64,000 bases of DNA from Sporosarcina sp. FSL K6-1508 (GCF_038007465.1 NZ_JBBOXF010000001.1:1361001-1425000), one strand, 5' to 3'; numbered from the stretch's first letter, positions 17,650 to 26,285 are shown. A program made the numbers and translations. Notes: generated by a model from the sequence alone, not told the origin.

Positions 17650-18018
17650 ATGACGATAAAAGAAGTATGTGATGTGACAACGGTTCACGAGGAAATCGTA
17701 GAACGGGTGCAGCAAGCGTTGCCCGATATGGGGGCTGCGGTCAGAATTTTTAAGGCGTTGGCAGATGAAACTAGATTGAAAATTGCTTTTTCATTGACGC
17801 TTGAAGAAGAAATGTGTGTTTGTGATGTTGCGGCAGTGATTGGTTCATCCGTTGCGACAGCTTCCCATCATCTGCGTTATTTGCGCGAACATGCACTTGC
17901 AAAATCAAAGAAAAAAGGAAAAATGGTCTACTATTCGCTCGCAGACGACCACATTCACCAACTCGTGAAAGTCGCACATGAGCATACGATAGAGGGTGTT
18001 GAGCATGGCAACGGCTGA
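17650..18018 (+). CDS. cadC: CadC-type metal-sensing ArsR family repressor
   Basis: A 122-aa winged-helix repressor. The metal-site cysteines of the CadC subgroup are present: Cys7 in the N-terminal arm and Cys56/Cys58 in EEMCVCDVA. The recognition helix is SSVATASHHLRYLREH, and the C-terminal D-x-H (LADDHIHQLVKVAHEH) matches the regulatory alpha-5 zinc site. It would sense Cd(II), Pb(II) or Zn(II) and leave its operator. GAGGTGG precedes the ATG. Its end overlaps cadA by 14 bases, giving a classic autoregulated cadCA operon. Confidence 0.93.
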   Translation: MTIKEVCDVTTVHEEIVERVQQALPDMGAAVRIFKALADETRLKIAFSLTLEEEMCVCDVAAVIGSSVATASHHLRYLREHALAKSKKKGKMVYYSLADDHIHQLVKVAHEHTIEGVEHGNG

Positions 18019-20113
18019 AAAGAAAGAATACCGGTTGGAGAATTTAACGTGTGCTAGTTGTGCGATGAAGTTTGAAAAAAACGTTAAAAATCTGTCTTCT
18101 GTTGATAATGTACAAGTGAACTTCGGTGCATCTAAATTAGCATTTAGTGGTAGTGCGACGATTGAAGACCTGGAAGCAGCAGGCGCTTTCGATGGCATTA
18201 AAGTTGTCCCGCTTCAGAATAAGTTGATTGAACCGAAAACGTCTTTCTTTAAAAGAAAAGAAAACCTCGTTACGCTCTTTTCGCTTCTGTTCTTACTGAT
18301 AGGAATGATTGTATCATTTCGCTATACGGAAACGCACCCAGCGGCGATTGCTTTATTCGCAATTGCTATTGTAATCGGTGGAACGGGCATATTTAAAACC
18401 GGACTGCGGAACTTGGTCCGTTTCGAATTCGATATGAAAACGTTGATGACGATTGCTATTATTGGTGCTGCAATCATTGGGGAATGGCGTGAAGGTGCGG
18501 TTGTTGTCTTCCTGTTTGCAGTAAGTGAAGCGTTAGAAGCTTATTCAATGAATAAAGCACGGCAATCCATTCGACAATTGATGGATATTGCACCTCCTTC
18601 CGCCCTAGTAAAACGTGGGGAAGCGTTTGTAGAACTTCCGACAGAAGATATTGTCATCGGCGATATTTTAATCGTAAAACCTGGTCAGAAAATTGCTATG
18701 GATGGAGCAGTTCTAACGGGTTCATCTACTGTGAACCAAGCAGCAATTACAGGTGAATCCATCCCTGTTGCGAAAAAGTCCGGAGATAATGTATTCGCGG
18801 GTACGCTCAATGAAGAGGGTGCACTTGAAGTAACGGTTACGAAGCTTGTCGGCGATACGACGATTGCGAAAATCATCCATCTTGTTGAAGACGCACAGGC
18901 AGAAAAAGCACCATCTCAAAAGTTCGTTGATAAATTTGCTAAATACTACACACCTGCAATCATTGGTATTGCAATTTTAGTGGCTATCGTACCACCTCTG
19001 CTTGGCGGGGATTGGCACGCATGGATCTATCAAGGCCTTGCAGTACTTGTAGTTGGTTGTCCGTGTGCACTTGTTGTTTCGACACCTGTTGCAATTGTCA
19101 CAGCGATTGGAAACGCGGCACGTCAAGGTGTGTTGATTAAAGGCGGCATTCACCTCGAAGAAACAGGTAGGCTTGATGCGATTGCGTTCGATAAAACCGG
19201 GACATTAACGAAAGGGTATCCGGAAGTAACTGATTTCATCGTCAGTGAAGAAGTCGTTCAAGAACAATTACTAAGTGCAATCGCGGCAGTCGAATCAATG
19301 TCACAGCATCCGCTTGCTAAAGCAGTAGTCGATTACGCGCATCAACATGGTGCACAGAAAGTCGATGTTTCCAACTTTCAATCGGTTACCGGAAAAGGTG
19401 CTTATGCTGAAATTGAGGGAATGACGACTTATATTGGGAGCCTGAGCTGGGCGCAGGAGCTTTCTTCATTGCCAAAAGAAATGTTGCAGCAAGCGGCGTC
19501 TCTTCAGCGTCAAGGAAAGTCTGTAATGGCAATTGTCACAGGAACCGAATTTAGCGGACTGCTTGCTGTAGCAGATCCTATCCGTAAGGAAAGTCATGAC
19601 GTCCTTGAACAACTGAAACGTATTGGCATTCGTCATACTGTTATGCTGACAGGCGATCACCAGGTAACGGCAGAAGCGATTGCTGCTGAGTTGGGTGTTA
19701 CAGATGTACGCGCTGGACTGATGCCGGAAGACAAATTGACAGCGATTAAACAATTGAGTGAGCAATACGGCCGTGTCGCCATGGTTGGCGATGGCATCAA
19801 TGACGCGCCTGCCTTAGCGGCAGCTTCAGTTGGTATTGCAATGGGCGGAGCGGGAACGGACGCAGCGTTGGAAACAGCAGATATTGCTCTAATGGCAGAT
19901 GATTTAGGAAAATTGCCTTATACAATGAAATTAAGCCGAAAAACATTGCGCATCATCAAAGAAAACATTATGTTTGCATTAGGCTTAAAAATTATAGCAT
20001 TGCTTCTTATCATTCCTGGCTGGCTGACATTATGGATTGCCATTTTCGCAGATATGGGTGCGACGTTGCTGGTCGTGCTGAACTCGCTTCGTTTATTGCG
20101 TGTTCATAAGTAA
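18005..20113 (+). CDS. cadA: Cd/Zn/Pb-exporting P1B-type ATPase
   Basis: A 702-aa heavy-metal efflux pump in the membrane. There is one N-terminal metal-binding domain with Cys16-x-x-Cys19 (LTCASC), the membrane metal site Cys352-Pro-Cys354 (VVGCPCALVV), the phosphorylation site Asp396-KTGT and the hinge motif GDGINDAPAL. The ST after CPCALVV and the closing helices fit the CadA (Zn/Cd/Pb) subgroup rather than copper pumps. I start at the ATG at 18005, which has AGGG upstream; a GTG three codons earlier is possible. It is co-transcribed with cadC. The B. subtilis relatives are CadA and ZosA. Confidence 0.94.
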   Translation: MATAEKKEYRLENLTCASCAMKFEKNVKNLSSVDNVQVNFGASKLAFSGSATIEDLEAAGAFDGIKVVPLQNKLIEPKTSFFKRKENLVTLFSLLFLLIGMIVSFRYTETHPAAIALFAIAIVIGGTGIFKTGLRNLVRFEFDMKTLMTIAIIGAAIIGEWREGAVVVFLFAVSEALEAYSMNKARQSIRQLMDIAPPSALVKRGEAFVELPTEDIVIGDILIVKPGQKIAMDGAVLTGSSTVNQAAITGESIPVAKKSGDNVFAGTLNEEGALEVTVTKLVGDTTIAKIIHLVEDAQAEKAPSQKFVDKFAKYYTPAIIGIAILVAIVPPLLGGDWHAWIYQGLAVLVVGCPCALVVSTPVAIVTAIGNAARQGVLIKGGIHLEETGRLDAIAFDKTGTLTKGYPEVTDFIVSEEVVQEQLLSAIAAVESMSQHPLAKAVVDYAHQHGAQKVDVSNFQSVTGKGAYAEIEGMTTYIGSLSWAQELSSLPKEMLQQAASLQRQGKSVMAIVTGTEFSGLLAVADPIRKESHDVLEQLKRIGIRHTVMLTGDHQVTAEAIAAELGVTDVRAGLMPEDKLTAIKQLSEQYGRVAMVGDGINDAPALAAASVGIAMGGAGTDAALETADIALMADDLGKLPYTMKLSRKTLRIIKENIMFALGLKIIALLLIIPGWLTLWIAIFADMGATLLVVLNSLRLLRVHK

Positions 20114-20140
20114 GCAGGTTCTATACGGAGGCGAATTCTA

Positions 20141-21253
20141 ATGCATTTACAAGAATGGACAATGGAAGAGCAGGAGCAACTTATTCATTTCATGACAACT
20201 AATACGTGGCCTTACCATGACAACTCCGATCCGGGACGTCATCTGATTGAAAAAACAATCGAAGAGGGCGGCTATGAATCGGATGAAGTGAAAACATTCT
20301 GGGTAGAAAATGAATCCGGAGAAAAAGTGGGTATTGTAAAAATTTATGATCTGCAAGATGAGATACCCTTGTTCGATTTACGTATTGCAGATATGTCGAG
20401 AGGGTACGGCTACGGTCCGAAAGCCCTCCGTCTTGTGGCGGAATATGTATTCGGGCTACCAGGCAAGAAAATTCGTCTCGAAGGTCATACAAGGCAAGAT
20501 AATCTTGCGATGCGAAAAACGTTCGAACGTGCTGGTTTTGTCAAAGAAGCACATCTTCGGAAAGCTTGGTTTTCTCCTAAAGAGAATTCCTATTATGATG
20601 CAGTGACTTACGGCATTACACGTGAAGATTTTATGGCGGGAACGACTACGCCTGTTATTTGGGAAGACGGAGAGAAATCACGGGCTTCCACTCCTTCTCC
20701 GCGTATTCCGGATTTCACGGATTCATTCGAATCGGAACGCCTCATCATTCGAGCGCCTGAACTTGGTGATGCGTCAGATGCTTGGAACGCGATTCGAAAT
20801 TCTTTACCTGCACTTCGTAAGTGGATGCCATGGGCACAACCTGAACCGGAACTGCATATGACAGAAGAAAGCTTGCGAAAGGCAATTGCAAATTTCATCA
20901 CAAGACAAGACCTTCGCTTCCATGTTTATCATAAAGAAACGGGAAGGTTCATAGGTTCTTCAGGTCTTCATCGAATCGATTGGTCAATCCCGAAGTTTGA
21001 AATCGGCTACTGGCTCGCTACGGAATTTGAAGGTCAGGGCTATATGACAGAAGCCGTTAAACGTATTGAACAATTTGCATTCGAACAACTAGGAGCACGC
21101 AGGGTGGAAATTCGTTGCGACGAAGAAAACATGAAAAGCCGCAGTGTCGCAGAACGTGCGGGATTTACTCTCGAAGGCATTTTAAAACAAGATTCTTTAT
21201 CACCCGACGGTAATATTTTACGAAATACATGCATCTATGCGAAAATAGACTAA
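20141..21253 (+). CDS. Tandem GNAT acetyltransferase (two fused domains)
   Basis: A 370-aa protein made of two GNAT acetyltransferase domains. Domain 1 (about 1-165) has the acetyl-CoA region SRGYGYGPKALRLVAEYVF and ends in NLAMRKTFERAGFVKEAHLRKAW. After a Pro/Ser-rich linker, domain 2 (about 185-370) is RimJ/RimL-like, starting with FESERLIIRAPELGD and containing YWLATEFEGQGYMTEAVKRI. Both halves keep the acetyl-CoA loop. CGGAGGCG precedes the ATG. The gene follows cadA by 27 bp on the same strand, but whether it is co-transcribed is unclear. Acceptor substrates cannot be inferred. Confidence 0.88.
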   Translation: MHLQEWTMEEQEQLIHFMTTNTWPYHDNSDPGRHLIEKTIEEGGYESDEVKTFWVENESGEKVGIVKIYDLQDEIPLFDLRIADMSRGYGYGPKALRLVAEYVFGLPGKKIRLEGHTRQDNLAMRKTFERAGFVKEAHLRKAWFSPKENSYYDAVTYGITREDFMAGTTTPVIWEDGEKSRASTPSPRIPDFTDSFESERLIIRAPELGDASDAWNAIRNSLPALRKWMPWAQPEPELHMTEESLRKAIANFITRQDLRFHVYHKETGRFIGSSGLHRIDWSIPKFEIGYWLATEFEGQGYMTEAVKRIEQFAFEQLGARRVEIRCDEENMKSRSVAERAGFTLEGILKQDSLSPDGNILRNTCIYAKID

Positions 21254-21256
21254 ATA

Positions 21257-21437
21257 AGGAATGCAGCTTAAGTGCGCGACGTCCTGTCGCAACAGCTGCA
21301 TGACCTACTTCGTGTAGGTCCAAGCTCTAGGCGCCGTCTAGCCCCGAAAAGTGCTGGAGGTCTTGCAGAAAAAGGCGTTCTTTGCCTTTATCTGCAAGAC
21401 TGAAGCGACTCGAGGGGCTGGCGCTTGTAGTTAGACA
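21257..21437 (-). repeat. Interspersed hairpin element, long form
   Basis: Read on the reverse strand it starts TGTCTAACTACAAGCGCCAG, continues CCCCTCGAGTCGCTTC, then a hairpin of GTCTTGCAGA/TCTGCAAGAC arms, then GACCTACACGAAGTAGGTC and a stem CATGCAGCTGTTGCGACAGG...TTAAGCTGCA. The same order of blocks is seen at 31.3 and 48.2 kb. It begins right after the stop codon of the GNAT gene and ends at the terminator of the next gene. It has no open frame of note. Confidence 0.75.
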
Positions 21438-21475
21438 TTAAAAAGGGATGCCGACTAATGTCGACATCCCTTTCG
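21438..21475 (-). terminator. Terminator of the small membrane protein gene
   Basis: On the reverse strand AAAGGGATG pairs with CATCCCTTT around a 15-base loop that itself contains GTCGAC, and TTT follows. It is adjacent to the repeat element. Confidence 0.75.
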
Positions 21476-21631
21476 TTACACGCTTCGTTTTCCGGTTATG
21501 AGGTTGATAATAAATACGATAACCGCAATTACAAGAAGAATATGAATTAGCCCGCCACCTATTTTAAAAACGAGACCGAGTAACCAAAACACAAATAATG
21601 CTACAATAATTAACCAGAGAATTCGACCCAT
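21476..21631 (-). CDS. Small membrane protein, Lmo0937 family-like
   Basis: A 51-aa protein, MGRILWLIIVALFVFWLLGL at the N terminus, with two hydrophobic segments and a short basic tail (TGKRSV). It matches my recollection of the Lmo0937 family of small Firmicute membrane proteins. AAAGGGGTG precedes the ATG, and the gene has its own terminator. A sigma-B-type promoter lies about 30-55 bases upstream, so it is probably a general-stress gene. The molecular function is unknown. Confidence 0.8.
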   Translation of the reverse strand: MGRILWLIIVALFVFWLLGLVFKIGGGLIHILLVIAVIVFIINLITGKRSV

Positions 21632-21662
21632 GTGATTCACCCCTTTACTTTGTACTCTAAAT

Positions 21663-21688
21663 TTACCCCCGACTATAAAAAGTTAAAC
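21663..21688 (-). promoter_or_regulatory. Sigma-B-type promoter of the small membrane protein gene
   Basis: On the reverse strand GTTTAA (21683-21688) and GGGTAA (21663-21668) are separated by 14 bases. The -35 box is the sigma-B consensus and the -10 box has one change from GGGTAT. It is about 30 bases upstream of the ATG at 21631. Confidence 0.65.
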
Positions 21689-21751
21689 ATGGTGCGTTTG
21701 AACAGGAGTAAATGGGAATGAGTCCGGGCATACATACTGGAGGCGTTAAGA

Positions 21752-22177
21752 TTGGCAACACCAGGTATGGAAGATTATCTTGAACAGATTTATTTGCATA
21801 TCGAAGCGAAAGGTGTGGCACGTGTATCGGATGTTGCTGAATCATTGGCAGTACTCCCTTCATCCGTTACAAAAATGGCACAGCGGCTTGATAAGGAAGG
21901 CTATATTAGCTATGAACGTTACAAAGGTCTTGAGTTGACGAAAAAAGGATTCTCTTTTGGAAAAAAACTTGTTCGTCGTCATGAACTTCTTGAACAATTT
22001 CTTCGCATTATTGGAGTTGATGAGGAAAATATCTATGGCGACGTAGAAGGAATTGAACATCACTTAAGCTGGAACGCAATGGATCGAATAACGGATCTTG
22101 TTGAAGCAATGGGACAGGATAATGAGTTTGTCAGAAAATTACGGGTAATGGATCAGAAGGAAGAGGATGATAAATAA
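21752..22177 (+). CDS. mntR: Manganese-responsive transcriptional regulator MntR
   Basis: A 141-aa DtxR-family repressor that binds Mn(II) and shuts off manganese uptake genes. It is close to B. subtilis MntR throughout: MEDYLEQIYLHIEAKGVARVSD, the helix-turn-helix VLPSSVTKMAQRLDKEGY, and the metal-binding residues in RRHELLEQFLRIIGVDEE and DVEGIEHHLSW. The start is a TTG with GGAGGCG upstream. It overlaps the next gene by one base, so the two are coupled. No MntH or MntABC target is in this window. Confidence 0.94.
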   Translation: MATPGMEDYLEQIYLHIEAKGVARVSDVAESLAVLPSSVTKMAQRLDKEGYISYERYKGLELTKKGFSFGKKLVRRHELLEQFLRIIGVDEENIYGDVEGIEHHLSWNAMDRITDLVEAMGQDNEFVRKLRVMDQKEEDDK

Positions 22178-23034
22178 TGGAACAACTTAAATCAGGCTAT
22201 ATAGCTGAATTAGAAGTGTTGGAGCAAGACGGTTCAAGATGGGTATTGGATGGCGATGGCGATCATATAATGATGAATGCATCTGATGCTGATGAAACGA
22301 TCCAAGAAGGGGACAAGGTACATGTCTTCCTCTATACGAACAGGCGCGGAGAACTCTCTGCAACGATGCAAATGCCGAATATGACAGCTGACACGTTTGG
22401 TTGGGCACGTGTGATACGTGTTGATGATCATGAAGGTGTCTATGTTGATATCGGCTCTTCATTCGAAGTGCTAGTGAATAAGAATGATATGCCAAAAGTT
22501 CGTGCACTTTGGCCAAAGATAGATGATGCGTTGTATATGACACTCCGAATGGATTTGGGCGGCACGATTTTCGGCAGGCTCGCCACAGAAGAACGAGTTA
22601 TGGAACAAATCGTCGAAGCACCAACATCTCTATTTAATATGGACGTCAAGGCCAGAGCTTACCGGTTGTTGCCGGTCGGTTCATTTATGCTCAGCGTACC
22701 GGAAAATTACCGTGTTTTTATCCACAATACAGAGCAGGAGCGGGAACCGCGTCTGGGACAGGAAATGAATGTGCGCATTATTGGCGTCCGTGATGATGGA
22801 ACGTTGAATGGTTCGATGCTGCCACGTAAAGAAGAGCGCTTGGGAGACGATGCTGAAAAACTTCTGCGTTACTTAAACGAAGTCGGGGGACGGATGCCGT
22901 TTACTGACAAATCAACGCCTGATGAGATTAAGGAAATGTTCAATTTAAGTAAGGCGTCATTCAAACGGGCGCTCGGAAAACTTATGAAAGAGGGCAGAAT
23001 TGAACAGGGCGATGGATGGACAATGTTAAAATGA
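22177..23034 (+). CDS. cvfB: CvfB-type S1-domain RNA-binding protein (YitL family)
   Basis: A 285-aa cytosolic protein with repeated S1-like OB folds (about 1-65, 70-140 and 150-215) and a C-terminal winged helix (TDKSTPDEIKEMFNLSKASFKRALGKLMKEG). This is the layout of conserved virulence factor B / YitL, an RNA-binding protein that affects gene expression. Its ATG overlaps the mntR stop (TAATGG), so translation is coupled. The link to manganese control is only by operon position. Confidence 0.9.
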   Translation: MEQLKSGYIAELEVLEQDGSRWVLDGDGDHIMMNASDADETIQEGDKVHVFLYTNRRGELSATMQMPNMTADTFGWARVIRVDDHEGVYVDIGSSFEVLVNKNDMPKVRALWPKIDDALYMTLRMDLGGTIFGRLATEERVMEQIVEAPTSLFNMDVKARAYRLLPVGSFMLSVPENYRVFIHNTEQEREPRLGQEMNVRIIGVRDDGTLNGSMLPRKEERLGDDAEKLLRYLNEVGGRMPFTDKSTPDEIKEMFNLSKASFKRALGKLMKEGRIEQGDGWTMLK

Positions 23035-23100
23035 ATCTGGGACGCGGGAACTTTTCCGGCTTTGAATCGTATTAATTTGTAGTAAGAAGGGGGGATTTTC

Positions 23101-23991
23101 ATGAAACGTCTTCTGACGATGTTGGCGGCGGCTGTACTGGCAATCGGAGTTTTAGTTCCGAGAACTGTCAGTGCGGAGGATCCAGTCATCAATGAAAAGC
23201 TTGGCGTACCGATTGTCGTATATGGCGCAGATTTGTCGGATTCTGAAAAGGAAAGTGTGAAGAAAAGCCTGGGTGTTGAAAAGGAAGCGGAAGTAGAAGA
23301 AATAACAGTTGACGGCAATGATCTTGTGAAATATATTGAAAATGGCAATGGTAAAGCAAGAATGTATTCTTCTGCTAAAATCACGAGGCAGGAAGAAGGT
23401 AAAGGGCTTGTCATCACGATTGTTACGCAGGACAATATTACAGAAGTAACGCCGGAAATATATGCAACTGCCATGATGACGGCAGGAATTGAAGATGCGA
23501 TTGTTGAAGTGGCATCGCCTAAAAAAGTAACGGGTCATTCGGCACTCGTCGGTATTTATAAAGCATATGAAGTGACTGGTGAAAAACTCGATACGGAACG
23601 GACAGACGTTGCAAACGATGAATTGAACCTAGCAACGAAATTTGCAAAAGAATCTGGTGTCGACAGTGACAAAGTAGCTGAACTGCTAACAGAAATAAAA
23701 AAACAAATCTCAGAGAAAAACCCAGCGACTAAAGAAGATGTTGAGAAAATTGTGACTGAGCAGATGAAGAAACTCAACATCAATCTAAGTGATGCGGATC
23801 GTCAATTACTCATAGACTTAATGGATAGAATCCGAAACTTAGATATCGATTTCAATAAATTATCCGAGCAATTATCGGATATGACCTCGAAAATAAAAGA
23901 GAAAATTGGCGACATTGACCCGGGTTTTTGGGAAAGTGTGAAGGAATTCTTCGCTAATCTATTTGAATCCATACAGTCATGGTTTAAATAA
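23101..23991 (+). CDS. Secreted DUF1002 protein (YpuA-like)
   Basis: A 296-aa exported protein with a signal peptide over about the first 25 residues (KRLLTMLAAAVLAIGVLVPR, then TVSAED as a likely cleavage region). The DUF1002 core follows (NEKLGVPIVVYGADLSDSEK, VTGHSALVGIYKAYEVTG), and then a helical, charged C-terminal third that ends in amphipathic EFFANLFESIQSWF. It is like YpuA of B. subtilis. AAGGGGGG precedes the ATG. The function of the family is unknown; some members are linked to cell-surface stress. Confidence 0.85.
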   Translation: MKRLLTMLAAAVLAIGVLVPRTVSAEDPVINEKLGVPIVVYGADLSDSEKESVKKSLGVEKEAEVEEITVDGNDLVKYIENGNGKARMYSSAKITRQEEGKGLVITIVTQDNITEVTPEIYATAMMTAGIEDAIVEVASPKKVTGHSALVGIYKAYEVTGEKLDTERTDVANDELNLATKFAKESGVDSDKVAELLTEIKKQISEKNPATKEDVEKIVTEQMKKLNINLSDADRQLLIDLMDRIRNLDIDFNKLSEQLSDMTSKIKEKIGDIDPGFWESVKEFFANLFESIQSWFK

Positions 23992-24052
23992 TCGAGAAAC
24001 AAAGTAGAGTGCTCTATTGTGAAATTGAATTTCTTAAAAAGGGGGAGTTTAG

Positions 24053-24334
24053 ATGGAATTCCAATTTGTTGAACTAGGCGGAGACGCTTTTGCGTTTCGT
24101 TATGAAGAAGGCGGAAAAGTGCTGGCTGAAATTACATGGACAATTCTTGGAGATGTTATGGTGATGGATCATACATTCGTTTCACCAGAACTTCGAGGCC
24201 AAGGCATCGCGAAAAAAATCCTAGACCGTGCGGCTGACTATGCACGGGAACAAGAGCTGAAAATGGAACCTGTCTGCTCATATGTAGTGACAGCGTTTGA
24301 ACGTTATAAAGATTATGATGACGTCAAAGTATAA
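24053..24334 (+). CDS. Small GNAT-like N-acetyltransferase (YjdJ type)
   Basis: A 93-aa protein with the short GNAT core seen in YjdJ-like proteins: MVMDHTFVSPELRGQGIAKKI forms the acetyl-CoA site, followed by LDRAADYAREQELKMEPVCSY. It lacks the first strands of full-length GNAT enzymes, as is normal for this subgroup. GGGGGAG precedes the ATG and a strong terminator follows, so it is probably monocistronic. The acceptor is unknown. Confidence 0.88.
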   Translation: MEFQFVELGGDAFAFRYEEGGKVLAEITWTILGDVMVMDHTFVSPELRGQGIAKKILDRAADYAREQELKMEPVCSYVVTAFERYKDYDDVKV

Positions 24335-24347
24335 AAAATAGCATAAT

Positions 24348-24393
24348 AAAAGGCAATCCGTTTTATAGATACAACGACGGATTGCCTTTTAAA
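24348..24393 (+). terminator. Terminator after the YjdJ-type gene
   Basis: AAAAGGCAATCCG pairs with CGGATTGCCTTTT around a loop of about 18 bases. The A and T tracts on both sides make it potentially bidirectional, serving the small reverse-strand gene as well. Confidence 0.82.
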
Positions 24394-24427
24394 TTTCATT
24401 TGAAAAAGTTGGAATCATTCATATCCC

Positions 24428-24526
24428 TCACAGTAATGTAATGAAGTACAATATGCCAGTTAACACTGAAGCACCGGCGACAGTATACATCATGTCGGAT
24501 TGACTGAAAATCAGTTTTTTCTCCAT
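24428..24526 (-). CDS. Very small membrane protein (32 aa)
   Basis: MEKKLIFSQSDMMYTVAGAS followed by a hydrophobic stretch (VLTGILYFITLL) and a stop: 32 aa with one predicted membrane helix. AAAGGGGACG lies 7 bases before the ATG. A very good sigma-B-type promoter (GTTTCC-N14-GGGTAT) is located about 50-76 bases upstream. These two signals make it more than a chance frame. No family recognised. Confidence 0.62.
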   Translation of the reverse strand: MEKKLIFSQSDMMYTVAGASVLTGILYFITLL

Positions 24527-24576
24527 TTGTATCGTCCCCTTTCTTATTCAAACTGTAATGCCTGAATACATACTAA

Positions 24577-24602
24577 ATACCCCCATTTCTCGCCAGGGAA
24601 AC
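24577..24602 (-). promoter_or_regulatory. Sigma-B-type promoter of the 32-aa membrane protein gene
   Basis: On the reverse strand GTTTCC (24597-24602), 14 bases, GGGTAT (24577-24582). The -10 box is perfect and the GTTT of the -35 is present. Confidence 0.62.
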
Positions 24603-24698
24603 ATCTTTGTTGTATTCTGTCTAATAATGTGGGGGAAATGAAACCTATTCTACTGCTAAACGTATAGTCATATATAGATTAAGAGAGGAGTGTATTTA

Positions 24699-25172
24699 AT
24701 GAGCCGCACTGCGGAAAAGATTTTATCGATAATAAGTGTCCTATTTACTGCAATAGGGATCATCTTAAGTTTTATGGTACTGGCTTTATTTAACTTTTTG
24801 AAGTCGGAGCCAACATTCCGTGTAGATTTCGATTTGGAGATGATGGCGTTTGACCCAACGCTAACAACTGCGGATTTAGATGTAATCTATTCGAACTTTT
24901 TCCTTGTTGGGAACTTTATGTGGCTGTTCATTATCAGCTTCATCATCAGCTTGATTTTAACGATTATCGGAATCGTTAACATATGGAATAACAAAAACCC
25001 TAAACTTGCCGGGATTATGTTCATTATCGGAGGTTTGACTGCGGGGATAATTTCTGTGACTTCGATCCTTCTTTACATTGCAGGTATTCTTTGTCTTGTA
25101 AAGAAACCACCATTGACAGATGAACCACAGTTTGTAGATGACCAGTATAATGGAACAATGAGACCTTTATGA
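24699..25172 (+). CDS. DUF4064 membrane protein
   Basis: A 157-aa membrane protein with four hydrophobic segments: one at the N terminus (ILSIISVLFTAIGIILSFMV), one in the middle and two at the end. An acidic extracellular-type loop (about residues 40-70) separates the first two. This matches the DUF4064 family of unknown function. AGAGAGGAG lies 8 bases before the ATG at 24699; the GTG at 24690 overlaps the ribosome site and is rejected. It is monocistronic, ending at a terminator. Confidence 0.78.
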   Translation: MSRTAEKILSIISVLFTAIGIILSFMVLALFNFLKSEPTFRVDFDLEMMAFDPTLTTADLDVIYSNFFLVGNFMWLFIISFIISLILTIIGIVNIWNNKNPKLAGIMFIIGGLTAGIISVTSILLYIAGILCLVKKPPLTDEPQFVDDQYNGTMRPL

Positions 25173-25185
25173 GCTAGACAGAATA

Positions 25186-25226
25186 AAAAAACGCTTTCCC
25201 AAAATTAGAGGAAAGCGTTTTTTTAA
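25186..25226. terminator. Bidirectional terminator between convergent genes
   Basis: AAAAAACGCTTTCC pairs with GGAAAGCGTTTTTTT around an AT-rich loop, with A and T tracts on both sides. It sits between the DUF4064 gene and a reverse-strand GNAT gene. Confidence 0.85.
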
Positions 25227-25230
25227 ATCA

Positions 25231-25725
25231 CTAGGCAAGTACGGGATTATGAATATAATATACATATTGGGCTGTTTCCACAGGCAAACCTTCGAAATAT
25301 TCTTCAAAGATATCGAGCAGTTCGAAGCCCTGGTTTTCATAAAAAGCTCGTCCAATTGCATTTCGTTCATCCACATAGACGAACAATTGCTGGGCATCCG
25401 AAAGTATAGACAACGCATACTCAAGTAACTTTTTCCCATAGCCGCTTTTTTGATGCGATGGTAAAATATACATAGCAGTCAATTCAGAATCGCCATCTTC
25501 ATCTTTTTTTGTGAAATTGGCGAATCCAACAGGAACACCATTGCATTCAGCTACGAGCACGCAGGTTTTCTCCATACGTTTCAAAATCATTGCATCCGAA
25601 TAGGAGCAATCGATAAATTTCTTCTGGATTTCTTCTGGAATAATATCTTTATAAGTTGCATTCCAAGTATTACGAACAATTTGTTGAACGTGCACACTAT
25701 CCTTGGCAGTCATAGGTCGGATCAT
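25231..25725 (-). CDS. GNAT family N-acetyltransferase
   Basis: A 164-aa single-domain GNAT enzyme. It starts IRPMTAKDSVHVQQIVRNTW, has the acetyl-CoA loop YILPSHQKSGYGKKLLEYAL and ends with the usual AIGRAFYENQGFELLD block. I choose the ATG at 25725 because AGAGGTGA lies 7 bases before it; the frame is open 19 codons further but without a ribosome site. It transfers acetyl groups from acetyl-CoA; the acceptor (amine, peptide or antibiotic) cannot be told. Confidence 0.88.
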   Translation of the reverse strand: MIRPMTAKDSVHVQQIVRNTWNATYKDIIPEEIQKKFIDCSYSDAMILKRMEKTCVLVAECNGVPVGFANFTKKDEDGDSELTAMYILPSHQKSGYGKKLLEYALSILSDAQQLFVYVDERNAIGRAFYENQGFELLDIFEEYFEGLPVETAQYVYYIHNPVLA

Positions 25726-25823
25726 TGCACTGTCACCTCTGCATTTCTTTTGGCTATCATAACAAAAAAAGAGGGTAAACACTACCGTTGTAATGAAAAT
25801 GATATATATGGGAGAGTTATATT

Positions 25824-26285
25824 ATGAAGTGGACTTATCAAGAATTTGGAGAATTAAGCGGACATGAAGTATATGAAATATTGAAGCTGCGGGTTGATGT
25901 ATTTATCGTTGAGCAAAATTGTGCGTACCACGAGGTTGACGGTCACGACTACAATGCGATTCATATATGTTGCACTGACGATGAAGGACTAGCCGCCTAT
26001 GCCCGGCTGATTCCCGGGGGTGTGAAGTACATTGAACCGTCTATTGGCCGTGTTATCATCAGAGAGGACAGGAGGGGTACGGGACTTGCCCATATGCTCA
26101 TGGAACGAAGCGTCGACTTTATGAAAAGTCATTGGAAACCTGAAAAGATTCGCCTGCAAGCCCAACACCATCTAGTTGGCTTTTATGGTAAGCATGGATT
26201 TGAAGCGGTTTCAGAGCCTTATGCCGACGATGGGATTCCACATGTTGATATGATTTTAATAAACCTGGAAAATGAAAGTTTCTAA
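25824..26285 (+). CDS. GNAT family acetyltransferase, ElaA-like
   Basis: A 153-aa GNAT of the ElaA type: the N-terminal LSGHEVYEILKLRVDVFIVEQ motif and YHEVDGHDYNAIHIC are typical, followed by the acetyl-CoA region IGRVIIREDRRGTGLAHMLM and GFYGKHGFEAVSEPY. GGGAGAG precedes the ATG. ElaA-like proteins acetylate small molecules or protein termini, but the substrate is not known. Its stop codon lies inside a sigma-B-type promoter for the next gene. Confidence 0.9.
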   Translation: MKWTYQEFGELSGHEVYEILKLRVDVFIVEQNCAYHEVDGHDYNAIHICCTDDEGLAAYARLIPGGVKYIEPSIGRVIIREDRRGTGLAHMLMERSVDFMKSHWKPEKIRLQAQHHLVGFYGKHGFEAVSEPYADDGIPHVDMILINLENESF

